From: Phaeoceros laevis
Lineage: Eukaryota; Anthocerotophyta; Anthocerotopsida; Notothyladales
NCBI GenBank assembly: GCA_049999765.1
Contig: JBNGIQ010002247.1
Coordinates: 1 to 29,496 of the forward strand
Reading direction: 5' to 3'
Length of the DNA: 29,496 bases
The translations under genes were made by a program, and so were the position numbers. Positions 20,817 to 29,496 of this stretch are shown here, one piece after another. Each line of letters opens with the position of its first letter. The first letter of the stretch is position 1. The notes below the pieces were generated by a model. That model made no database searches. It was not told the DNA's origin and saw only the letters and a list, made by a program, of their open reading frames with translations.

Positions 20817-22387
20817 CGCACCCCATCTCATTTGGTCTTAACTGTCTTTCATGCTATTTGCCAGTATTCGGGATACTTGGGTGAGGTTTGAATCCGTATA
20901 TATACGCTATTGTAAAGAACAAGATTCCAAGTTCTGTCTCGATGCACTGGGGGTCGCAGGGCCTGGCAGTTGTCCGACAGCAAGCGGTCACAGTTGTCCC
21001 ACATTCAGGTTCCATCACCATGCCTGGGTCAAGAGCCTCTTGTGAGAGAGCGGATCGCACTCGAAGCTGCCACTTGGATTACTGAGGTCCCCACACCTGT
21101 ACGGTGATGTCTGGGTGGATGCTCTTATGGTGGAGGAAGCATGGTGTCCACCTCATACCTGGCAAAATACATCAAACACCAAGCTACGGACAGGAGTGGT
21201 GCACTTCAATCTGTCGTGGTCACAAAAGGAAGTACAGGCTGCAGAGTTGAATCGCACTCAACCTTGTCACTACCACGGGGCCTCCTGAGTACGGTGCAAG
21301 CCAGTAAATATTGCGAAGGACCTCAGCGCACAAGTGCTCCATAGCCTCTTCCCCTTCAGGTTCCCTGGGTCCACGCTGCTCACAACTTGGTTGCTATTAA
21401 AAACCTGTCAAGGGATCCAGATACCCAGCTGGAAATGAAGCACCTCAAATCATAAACCCTACCATCTGCATGAGAGAGACTAAATGTTCACGACCTGACC
21501 ACGTCTCTGCTCGTCCCCTAGTACAATTTTCACGACTAGTCTAAACAGGCAAGCTTCACCATTGCGGGGGGGGCCCTGTACATCTGAAAATGCCCATCCA
21601 GTGCGTCCTTAGTTGCTCTCTTTGTGACAGAGGCTCTTTAGATTTCTTGCGAGCTCATTTCAGTTTCTGAGGACCAGACAAACCCGGTTACCCTCTGACG
21701 ATGTGTGTCTGTCCCCTGGGCCCCGAGCTCTTCCACTTCGCTCAGCGGCCCTGTCAATGGCCACTTCACAGTGCTAGCTGCAATGCGTAAGATTCTATAG
21801 AGGTGATAGCCATGGCTCTCTTCCGCTGTCTATCAATGCATCCTCGTTAGTTTCCACTACCGTTTCCGACTCGTTCACTGTGCGCCACTTCATCCGTGCA
21901 CTCAATCTGTCCTCTTTGGGACTGGTGCGCGGTGCCTTCGCATCCCTATCGTTGTCACTTGTCACAAGTATGCGTCACCTTCGCGTTTCCCACACTCTCA
22001 AGAACTGTTCTCAGAGAATGAAGACACAGGTACACCGATTTCTGAGGTTCATTTGCCACCATCGCATTGCTTTTAAATTTGCAAGACAACATTTCCAAGT
22101 CCAGTCTTTCCAGGCAAGAACTTCGGACTGACATTAAAATTCTTGCAGTTGCAAGGCAGCACAGTACTATGTGTACATACCAGCAGTCTCCCACTAAAAA
22201 TTGTTCAGCTCGCAGCCTCAAACACGATGGAGCACGCTGGCGCTGGTGTCTAAACACTGAAAACCAAAGCCAACGACATTTATGGTACAAAAGAAACAGG
22301 GGTGCGATCTCCAACTATAGAGCAACGCATGATGCAAGTGGTTCCCTTTCTTGCAACCACCATTGATCATCGTTATGTTGGGGGGTT
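20817..22387. other. Convergent intergenic region between sirtuin and LEA-like gene
   Basis: About 1.57 kb lies between two converging stop codons. Several frames of 60-120 codons exist on both strands but overlap each other and resemble nothing I know. I see no RNA gene, repeat array or mobile element here beyond a G8 run near 21566. Confidence 0.45.
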
Positions 22388-24152
22388 TCACTCTCCACCG
22401 CTCCGGTTGCTGTTCAAGAGCTGTTCATTTCCTTGTTCGTCCTCGTAGCCAATCTTCATGGAAGCACTTGCACTGTCATCATTTTGGGAACCGCTTGAGC
22501 TGCTGGCATTCCCTTCCAGATCCTTGGGCTTGTCAGAATTGAGCAGGTCTCTCCAGAGCTCTTCCGACTCTCGGACCACATTCCCTGCAGAAGTGCTCAC
22601 TTTCATGCCTTGGTTTTGCAATTTCTCAGCGAAGTTCTCCTGCGAGTTCGGCTCGCTCTCACCCCCCTTGGCCAATTTTTTGGACAAGTCCTCCGCCTCT
22701 CTGATTATCTTCCCGCTGCTCTCGCTAACTCTGCCACCGCGGTTCTGAGCATCCTGAGCTGCGTCTCCGACCGAATTCCCGACTTGCCTGGCCTGCTCCT
22801 GGATGTCACGAAGGGCTTTCTCTACTTTGCTGCCCTGCTCATGAGCTTGATCACCAATTTGCCGAGCAGCTTCAGTGACTTGATTACCGACCGCCCTGGC
22901 CCTCTCCTCAGCCTGGCTCAACGCCTGGAGAATCTGAGACTTGGACTTCTTTGACCCGTCCGTAGAAAGTTCATCCGAACTGCTCTGGAGCTCCTCCGCC
23001 AAAGTGGAAACCTCCTTCTGGAGGTCCTCAACTCTTCCAGAAATGCCGCCCCATCCTTTCTGTGCAATTTCAGCAGCCTGGGCCCCAATCTCCCGCACTT
23101 CCTCAGCGGCAACGGATAGTCCCTTCAATCTCTTGTCGATGGCCTCCTTGGCTGACTCGAAACCCATCCGAGCATAGCCGCCGGATTGGATCACACTCTC
23201 AGCTGACCATTTCAGCTGCTCGATACCATCCTTGATAGTCTCCACTATCTCCGCGCCAATTTCTTGCGGTGTTGGCAACTCATCATCCTCCCCGGGAGCT
23301 TGAGCACCAGATGCGCCGCCCTCCGTATCCCTCCCCTTGTCTCCCTGTGCGTTGGATGCACTTCCCGCCTTTTCAGGCACGTCTATGTCCTGGAATCCAG
23401 GCGTATAGTCACCTTCGAAACTCCTGCCCCTGAACCCTGACCTGCCATTAGCAACTTCGCCAGATCTGTCTGCGTCCTTTTCCTGCACCTCCACATCCTG
23501 AAATGCCAAAGGACGGTCACCTCCCTTATCCCCGCCGACCTCTGGCCTGCCATTAGAGACCTCACCAGACCCGTCTGCGGACTCCTGAGCCACGGCGGAA
23601 GCCACCTCGTCTGCCTTCTCTTCAATGTCCTCCACACTCTCGTGCAAGGGTGAGTGCTCTGCCTTGTCCTTTGCCGTCTTGTGAAGCTCGGGAGTCGCAC
23701 CTCCCTCCGCCGCAGCCTCCGAAGAAATGTCCCTCAGAGCAGCCGAGTCCCCTACTCCACCCTGGCTTCCCGAGGCCACATCCCTAAGCGACACCGTTTC
23801 TCCCACTCCAGGCCGGGATGCGTCGGACTCCTTGCTCAGAAAATCAGCTCTTACCACGCAGGACGAGTTCCCGCTTCGCCGCCCCGCAATTCTGCTAGCC
23901 TTTCCGCACAGCTGCTTCCTGCTGCTTCTCAAAGATGCAACAACTCCAACTCGATTCACAGCCCCAGCCTCCCCTGTAGATGCATTTGACGACCACGACT
24001 TTGAGAAGGCAGAATTCGTCAGATTGTCTGGACATCTAATACTCCCATTACGGAATCAAAGAATTACCAATTTTGCCTAGATGTCTAGGGCTCCAATGCG
24101 TCGCAGCCGCATTTCTCGCTACAAGCGCCGGTGACCCGATAGCTGACGCCAT
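22388..24152 (-). CDS. Plastid-targeted LEA-like amphipathic helical protein
   Basis: The long frame ending at 22388 has no ATG near its start, but a short first exon repairs this: 24152-24068 encodes MASAIGSPALVARNAAATHW and 8 more residues, and a 94-nt GT-AG intron joins it in phase to 23973-22388. The product is 556 residues. The N-terminus is rich in Ala, Arg and Ser with no acidic residues until about 30, typical of a transit peptide; cleavage near VVRA (68-71) is plausible. Residues 72-260 are acidic and disordered-looking with four [LF][RQ]D[VI] repeats. Residues 263-473 are an Ala/Glu/Lys/Gln-rich helix resembling group 3 LEA or apolipoprotein-like proteins, with units such as QVTEAARQIGDQAHEQG. 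Such proteins usually protect membranes or proteins during drying; that role is inferred. Confidence 0.72.
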
Positions 24153-24256
24153 GAACTGCAGGCTCTTGAAAACACTTCCCCTCACCCGCTGTGAAGCACC
24201 GTACGCGTTAAAGTGCACAGCTCACACAGTTTCTGCAGAAGAGAAACAGAGCAGAT

Positions 24257-24295
24257 CGATGGAGCAATCGAGCGATGGAGCAATCGAGCGATGGA
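24257..24295 (+). repeat. 16-bp tandem repeat, 2.4 copies
   Basis: The unit CGATGGAGCAATCGAG occurs at 24257-24272 and 24273-24288, then 7 bases of a third copy. It lies about 105 bp upstream of the LEA-like start codon, in its likely promoter or 5' leader. Each unit contains CGAT and ATCG words that are reverse complements. Confidence 0.75.
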
Positions 24296-24588
24296 CCTTT
24301 TTAGATGTGGGAACAATCCAGTGTGGGCGGTGTGTAGGCAGCTGGCAATTTGCGGATGCTGGTGTTGCCAAGTGGCTTCTTTGTCCTAGAGCATGCAGCC
24401 ACGTGGTGCTTCCTAAACATGAACTTTAAAAGTAAATGGAGTCCACTTGGTCCTCTTGTAGACGAGTTTAGACTAACCCCTTAAGCTTTAGCCTGTTAGG
24501 TCACGAAGTTCCGAACAACGTTTCAGTTTGATTTTGATTCTTTAGGCAAGATGCCCCTGTAAACAGACCTTAGCAATACTGGATCAAC

Positions 24589-24626
24589 AGATAGATAGAT
24601 AGATCAGATGAAGTTTGATGAAGTTT
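24589..24626 (+). repeat. GATA microsatellite and adjoining 10-bp doublet
   Basis: Four AGAT units run at 24589-24604. They are followed at once by two exact copies of GATGAAGTTT at 24607-24626. Both are ordinary slippage products. Confidence 0.75.
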
Positions 24627-25025
24627 GAGCCTGGATTTCTTGTTTCCATCAAATGTGACCTACTAGGTCCAATTAGTGATTGTGCCTCAGGTGACAGGTC
24701 TGGTCATTTCTCAACCAACCGAGCCCTTCAAGTGCAAAGAGAAATCACAGGCTGGAACTTTGTTTGCAAAGTGGGATTACGGCCATCGGGCTTGAATTTT
24801 ACCCCTCTGGTGCAGCTAGCAAGACGTCGTCTCTTCAAGAACTGCATAGAGCAGAAGGATTAGGTTCGTGGCAGGCTCTTGCTGCCAGAAGTGGATATCA
24901 GTCAAACCGCTTCCAAACATCTGTCGCTGGCAGGCACTTCCTGTTGAATGCTTCTTTGATGCGAGCTCGATCCACACTACCAAGTTATAAAGGTTGACAG
25001 ACGGTTGCAACACACTCCCAGCAAC

Positions 25026-25060
25026 TCCAAGGTGCCACCACGCGCAGGTGGCACCTTGGA
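25026..25060. repeat. Perfect inverted repeat, 14-bp stem and 7-nt loop
   Basis: TCCAAGGTGCCACC at 25026-25039 is matched exactly by its reverse complement at 25047-25060, around the loop ACGCGCA. It lies about 0.8 kb upstream of the CinA/nucleotidylyltransferase start and in no called gene. Possible explanations are a symmetric factor-binding site or the remnant of a small inverted-repeat element; it is too short for a microRNA precursor. Confidence 0.8.
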
Positions 25061-25770
25061 ACCACATTAGCTTTCGTTCCCCTTTCCCGAATCTGTGCAG
25101 GGAGTTCTTTCCCCTGGTGTGGATAGCTCCCACACTGCCATGTGCCTGCTGGGAACCTGTAACTGCATCAGGTGACGTGACCTCATGTGCTTCAAATTAC
25201 GATGCCTCCCAGTCACTCTACTTCTAGCCTGCTGGTCCGCTGCTTGCCGGGACCGTGCACTGAGTGAGACCTTAATCACCATAGTCGAGTCTCTGCAGCT
25301 TTGCCATTGGGGGAGACAGGACGTCCGCTAACCTCTCTCCATGGGTCCACCAGGTCATTGCGGATCCTCACTCTTACCCAGGGGCTTCTTTGCATGCTCC
25401 ACTGCATCTATCTTCCCCGAAATCTATCAAAACTGTCCTGGTGCCTCATCATGGTGAGCGCTGCTTCTGGAAAATAATCTAGCTCGTTGTTCACAACCTT
25501 CGCTGCTGTGACTTGCACCTCGCTACTAGGCTTCCTTGCGGCTAGAGCCAGATCTCGCCGCTGTACCGCTACTTCTAGTTCGTGATGTCGTCCGGCGCTT
25601 TATAACTTGCTCGGAGGATTTTCCAGGGAACATTTTCTTTTAATTCTGATTCGTGCAAACTCTGCTTCGAATCCTCCATGGCAGGGCTATCCACGGGAGG
25701 TGTGATGTCAGACAAAGCAGGTTCCACACGGTTGAGCAAACGGTGACCGTACGTGTCTAGCATAGCGTCC

Positions 25771-25809
25771 ATGGCCTCGGGTGACGCTGAGATCGGGTCC
25801 GGACTCTAG
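25771..25809 (+). other. Possible upstream open reading frame of 12 codons
   Basis: ATG 25771 opens a frame of 12 residues ending in TAG at 25807-25809, 34 bases before the main start at 25844 and in another frame. If transcription starts further upstream, this could lower translation of the main frame. The transcription start is unknown. Confidence 0.25.
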
Positions 25810-25843
25810 ACGTAATCCCGAGGGTTACCCACAGCAGGGTGAG

Positions 25844-28252
25844 ATGGAGCCCATGTTGAGGGCTGTGGTTGAAGCTATTCACGGTTCGCCCACACAAGTT
25901 GTGCTTCATCTGTCTGGTGGTGCCTCACATGTAAGCTACTGGAAGTCCTTCGATGTCGCAATTTTAGCAACTAGAGATGAACTCCTCAGAAGGTAGTGAA
26001 AATTTCAGTTTCTGCCTGTGGTACTTGAATGTGAGCATTGTTCATACAGGCTGTTGGATGGCTCCTGTCGATTCCTGGCGCTTCCGGCACCATCCTGGAG
26101 GTCACTGTTCCCTACTCCAGGCCCTCGATGGTTCAGCTCATAGGCAAGGTAACCTTCCGTGAACTGTAAACAGTATTTTGTGGCTCAGCCCCTCACCAGG
26201 TAAGCGAAGGCAGTTTTGACTCTGGCGCTGCTTGTAATACATGTTTCGAGGGTCTTGTCCTTTTGAACAGCTGATTTCTGTATGATCATTTTGTCTGGAT
26301 GTGATGTAGGTCCCTTCGCAATTTGTGAGCCGTGAGACTGCAAATGACCTTGCTCTGGCGGCCTACAATCGTGCTCTGAGGCTTTCAATGCCAGGTTTGT
26401 GCACCACTTCTTCCGGGTGTGGGAATATTTTTCTATCCACCTCTGGTTGGTGTCAAGATATGCTTAGCAGTTATCCTTTGTCTCTGTAAGCAGGTGTCCC
26501 AGTGGCCGGAATAGGCTTCACTGGTGCCTTGGTTTCTGCAGCACCCAAGCGTGGTGAGCACAGGTAGGTCCTTGGTAGGCAGCTAGTTTTAAGCCTTGGT
26601 GTCCCCGAGCTATCATAGGTTATGGATCTGTGGATGTCCGAGCCCCTCTCGTTGATCATACTTCGGACCTACCAGGTGTCATATCACTGCGCGCACTTTG
26701 GGAAAACAGTGGGAGTATGACATTACACTTTCAAAAGTAAACAGTTTTGCATCTCTATGTTGTCTTCTGAGCTCTGCCATAGATGTCGGTACTCACTGAG
26801 GCCTCACTCCTTTTCAGGGCCTCAGGGATCGTGTGGGTGAAGACCAAGTTACGAGTAGGATTTTGCTCAAGGTACCTGCTTGCAATTTATGGTATAGCAA
26901 TTTGTACCGATGAGTCTACTTGTGGCCGAAGGTACATACAGCCCTTGGGGGCAGAGTTCTTGGGCAATAACTGGTTGATAATTTCGCATATCTTAGTTAT
27001 TCACTAGCCTGGAAACAGACATTGGCAGATGTTTGTGGAGCCGAAGTACAAGTACCCTTGGAGCTTCATGACCCGGACGAGGTTTTGACGGAATCCAGCA
27101 GGTTGTTCTCTGAAAATGAAAAGATTAAAGAGTTGATGACTGGAAGGATATCTTCCATTACATTTGGAGAAGCTTCTGGTTAGCTCGAATCTTACCCTTG
27201 TCATTCTTTGTGAGCTTAGTGTGCCTGAGAAGTTGGATTGAAGGTTCAGCTAAAGCAGGCTGCTGAACTAATGCTTGACTACTACACTAATATTGTACGC
27301 TCTAGTATGTTAATCAAGTTCTTTTCGTTTCCAATGAGCAGTTAATGAAGGGCGTAGGATTGTTCTGTCTGGTTCTTTCAATCCAGTCCACGAGGGTCAT
27401 CTGAAGCTTTTGGATACTGCTTGCAGGTTGGGTCCTTTTCTGACTGGCCCTTGATAGTGTTGAAGATGTTGCTTGTCTCTCAGTAGGCATTGTTGCCCTG
27501 TATCAGTCTCTCTGAAGGTATTCCCTGCTTCGAAATGTCCGCCATCAATGCAGACAAGCCGCCGCTGTCACTTGAAGAAATTAAATCCCGGGTGAAGCAA
27601 TTTGAGGATAGAGGTAGGTTGATGCCTGTCAGTTCAGATCGGACCTCAGTGAGACGAGATCATTTTTTGATGGCCAACTTGATCACCAGAGAGCTTGTGC
27701 TTGATGTTGCATATGCAGGCAGGATTGTCATCGTGACAAATCAACCTTACTTCTACAGAAAAGCCGAGCTGTTTCCCGACAGCACTTTTGTCGTGGGTTT
27801 TGACACAGCCATTCGGTTGTTGAATGTAAGCTAGCTGTGGCAAACGACTCAGACAAGCTCAGTTCGGCAAAACACCCCGTTTTCGGAGTCTGACAAATGC
27901 TTTGAATGTTTTCCTTCTGCTACGCTCTTGTCCAGCCCAAGTACTATGGGGGAAGTTATGCCAGGATGTTGGAGGTCATGTACGCCATCAAGCACCTTGG
28001 TTGCGACTTCCTCGTAGCAGGTCGCAAAGTGGATGGCAGGTTTCAGGTAAGCACATAACTGCTGGTATTAGACATTGCCTTCCATCCTACAGTTCCAACC
28101 GCGTACTGGTAATGCAGATTCTTGCCGATGTTGGCATTCCTGAGGAAATTCAAGGTCTCTTCAAAGCTGTGCCGGAGGATCTGTTTCAAATGGATATCTC
28201 TTCAACTGAAATACGGAATAGACAACGGACTGAGGAGCCTGCAAAGACATGA
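25844..28252 (+). CDS. CinA-C-like and NMNAT-like nucleotidylyltransferase fusion protein
   Basis: Exons by phase and similarity: 25844-25930, 26050-26148, 26310-26394, 26494-26563, 26676-26736, 26818-26891, 26997-27178, 27342-27426, 27507-27613, 27719-27825, 27936-28046, 28118-28252; 400 residues. Residues 1 to about 155 resemble the C-terminal domain of CinA (LSGGASHAVGWLLSIPGAS, VPYSRPSM, GIGFTGALVS, PKRGEHR). Residues from about 222 form a nucleotidylyltransferase domain with GSFNPVHEGH (230-239), the nucleotide-binding GxFxPxHxGH pattern, and ISSTEIR (383-389). CinA-C homologues deamidate nicotinamide mononucleotide and NMNAT enzymes make NAD, so a pyridine-nucleotide role is reasonable but unproven. 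I recall a similar full-length plant protein (Arabidopsis At2g01220). The exon 6/7 junction is the weakest; a donor at 26872 fits the protein better but breaks phase. Confidence 0.9.
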
Positions 28253-28558
28253 GACTTCGCTATCCGATAGAAGAAAGTCCTTGCACCAGGGGCGAACATG
28301 GAGCAATCCAGACTGGGTCCGGAAGCGATCTCGGGGGAATGCCCGCATGTACTCAGCCAACAGGATGTCACAAAACACTTAGCAAGTCAGGTTATTAGGT
28401 CAGGGCTAGTGTGCTGACAAGATTGTCATGACCATGGAAAGGTTGGGAGGTTGCACCATGATTGTGGTGTATCCAATGAGGCCAGTTCGTTCTTTCACGG
28501 AAATTGGCACAGTCCACAGGTTTCTACAGTGGATATTGTTTGTGGCATTTTTTGATGA
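28253..28558. other. Intergenic stretch after the CinA/nucleotidylyltransferase gene
   Basis: About 300 bp of 3' flank. Nothing recognisable is seen; a frame at 28428-28634 on the plus strand has no known similarity and overlaps the minus-strand coding-like segment. Confidence 0.4.
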
Positions 28559-29074
28559 TCAGGCAACCTCTGGCGATGCTTCTACGAAGGAAACGGTATG
28601 CGGGATGAAGTCCTCGGAAAGGTTTGGGGTCTGACTGTTCTCCAAGGTGAGGTTGAACTCTGAGATGAGTTTCTCGGCTGGGTTTGCCCCCGCTTTGGTT
28701 TCCATGGGAGTCACTGTCGTCAGGTTATCGATCGGATTTTCCAGGACAGGATGCTCTACAGCAGCCTGTTCCGACACCGACGTATTGTCACTAGAGTCGC
28801 TGTCTGAGAGCGCCTCGGCGTCGGCAGGCTCGGACGAGACTGCTGACAGGAGGTCCTTGAGGATCAGCGAGCACTCATTGGCAATGTGGTTCAGATTCTC
28901 CATCTCTCGCAGATTGGCAACTCCGGGAAGGCGGTCAGGTGGCTCGGAATGACAAGCACCTTTCTACCTTCGAAGGGGTGCGACAGCAAACTATCAACAT
29001 CAACAGGCGCAATCAAACCGCCGACTGTCCCCGTCACCTGACTGAACGTTTGCAAAGTCAGTTTCAAAAGAGTG
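28559..29074 (-). pseudogene. 3' end of an unrecognised gene, reading frame interrupted
   Basis: Two minus-strand frames overlap and look like parts of one protein. The first, open from about 29074 to 28891, reads as ordered protein: LQTFSQVTGTVGGLIAPVDV, then LLSHPFEGRKVLVIPSHLTA and FPELP. It could begin at an acceptor AG at 29076-29075. The second, open from 28963 to 28559, contains GVANLREMENLNHIANECSL and a Ser/Glu/Asp-rich tail. A one-base shift near 28920-28930 would join FPEL to VANLREMENL smoothly. I do not recognise the family. It could be a decayed gene, a sequence error, an unseen splice, or two unrelated chance frames. ATG 28903 could start the second frame alone (114 residues). 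Upstream exons would lie beyond the window or within the palindromic region. Confidence 0.35.
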
Positions 29075-29496
29075 CTTTACCCTGAAGAAAGAAAATGAAA
29101 AACTCTTCTGGATTGTGGCTTTAACTTTAACGTAAGCAAGAAATGGTGTTTATAATAATTACTGTCAATCTTATATATTAAAAAAATAGGGGTAGCTATT
29201 GTCCGTCCGTCCGCCCTAACCCCAACTAATAATAAACCTTAGTTGATCGAAACGCGTTTCGGTGAAGCCCGAAACACGTTTCAAACGTACGGTACGTTAG
29301 AAACGCGTTCGAAACGGACGGGATGGGGGTGACATTAAATAAAAGTTGTTGAGTATAGAATAAAGTTAAAATGGTGCCGAGACGTTTCGGCACCACTCAT
29401 AGTCGCGACTCGCGACTCGCAAAAAGTCGCGGGCTGTTGGAGGAGTGGCATCCTCCGCGCCCTCCTCAACGCCGCCGCCTTGCCCTCCTCCAGCCC
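29075..29496. other. Right-edge region with AT-rich segment and palindrome cluster
   Basis: An AT-rich stretch (29090-29190) is followed by about 180 bp dense in short palindromes (29248-29410) and a C-rich, GCC-repeating end. No gene is supported. The last 50 bases could be coding on either strand but are too short to judge. Confidence 0.45.
29248..29410. repeat. Cluster of palindromes built on GAAACG/CGTTTC and GTCGCGAC
   Basis: Perfect or near-perfect palindromes follow one another: CGAAACGCGTTTCG (29248-29261, perfect), GAAACACGTTTC (29271-29282, one mismatched pair), AACGTACGGTACGTT (29284-29298, perfect around a central G), GAAACGCGTTC with GTTCGAAAC (29300-29315), a 9-bp stem TGGTGCCGA/TCGGCACCA (29372-29395, 6-nt loop) and AGTCGCGACT (29401-29410). 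The shared words suggest a decayed inverted-repeat element or a repeat unit that continues past the window. Confidence 0.6.

Larger units (their letters stand above)
24153..25843. promoter_or_regulatory. Divergent intergenic region with simple repeats and a hairpin
   Basis: About 1.7 kb separates the starts of the leftward LEA-like gene and the rightward CinA/nucleotidylyltransferase gene. It contains a 16-bp tandem repeat (24257-24295), a GATA microsatellite (24589-24604), a 10-bp doublet (24607-24626) and a perfect hairpin (25026-25060). Minus-strand ATG 25772 opens a 65-codon frame without known similarity; I do not call it. Confidence 0.45.

Noticed and set aside
24073-24429. 118-codon plus-strand frame across the LEA-like first exon
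   Set aside because: It is antisense to the transit-peptide exon and contains the 16-bp tandem repeat; no similarity.
25575-25772. 65-codon minus-strand frame beginning MDAMLDTYGH
   Set aside because: An ATG is present, but there is no known similarity and the position fits the promoter of the rightward gene.
1-29496. CRISPR arrays, bacterial operons, ribosome binding sites or insertion sequences
   Set aside because: The genes are spliced plant nuclear genes; no regularly spaced repeat array or transposase was seen.

Overview
This window is nuclear DNA from a green plant, most likely a land plant outside the seed plants (bryophyte or lycophyte grade). The reasons are direct. Most genes are split by short GT-AG introns of about 65-165 nt. 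Two proteins carry clear plastid transit peptides. There is a PLS-type pentatricopeptide repeat protein ending in a complete DYW editing deaminase domain. A SIRT7-type sirtuin is present, which I do not know from Arabidopsis. I cannot name the species. Exon coordinates were assigned by hand from reading frame, phase and family similarity recalled from memory; no search was run.

Layout, left to right. 1-1458: no recognisable gene, a degenerate tRNA-like sequence and a 13-bp repeat present three times. 1459-3549 (-): a claspin/Mrc1-like replication-checkpoint protein in one exon. 4190-6857 (+): plastid elongation factor G in four exons, divergent from the claspin gene. 6858-8197: intergenic, with a second tRNA-like element. 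8198-10072 (+): plastid acyl-ACP thioesterase in seven exons. 10748-11047 (-): a small DUF4228 (PADRE) protein. 12203-14968 (+): the PPR-DYW protein. 15926-17156 (-): a reticulon-like ER membrane protein in five exons. 19343-20816 (+): the SIRT7-like sirtuin in five exons. 22388-24152 (-): a plastid-targeted LEA-like protein in two exons. 25844-28252 (+): a CinA-C/nucleotidylyltransferase fusion in about twelve exons. 28559-29074 (-): a coding-looking but frame-broken end of a gene I do not recognise. 29220-29420: a dense cluster of palindromes.

The genes do not form a pathway; this is ordinary plant gene order, often in head-to-head pairs. Plastid functions recur (EF-G for translation, thioesterase for fatty-acid export, the LEA-like protein, possibly the PPR editor). 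I found no convincing new multi-gene system. The points most worth a second look are the SIRT7-class sirtuin, the thioesterase with Ala in place of the conserved active-site-adjacent Cys, the recently amplified PLS triplets of the PPR gene, two introns that could be retained without breaking the frame, the broken gene end and the palindrome cluster at the right edge.
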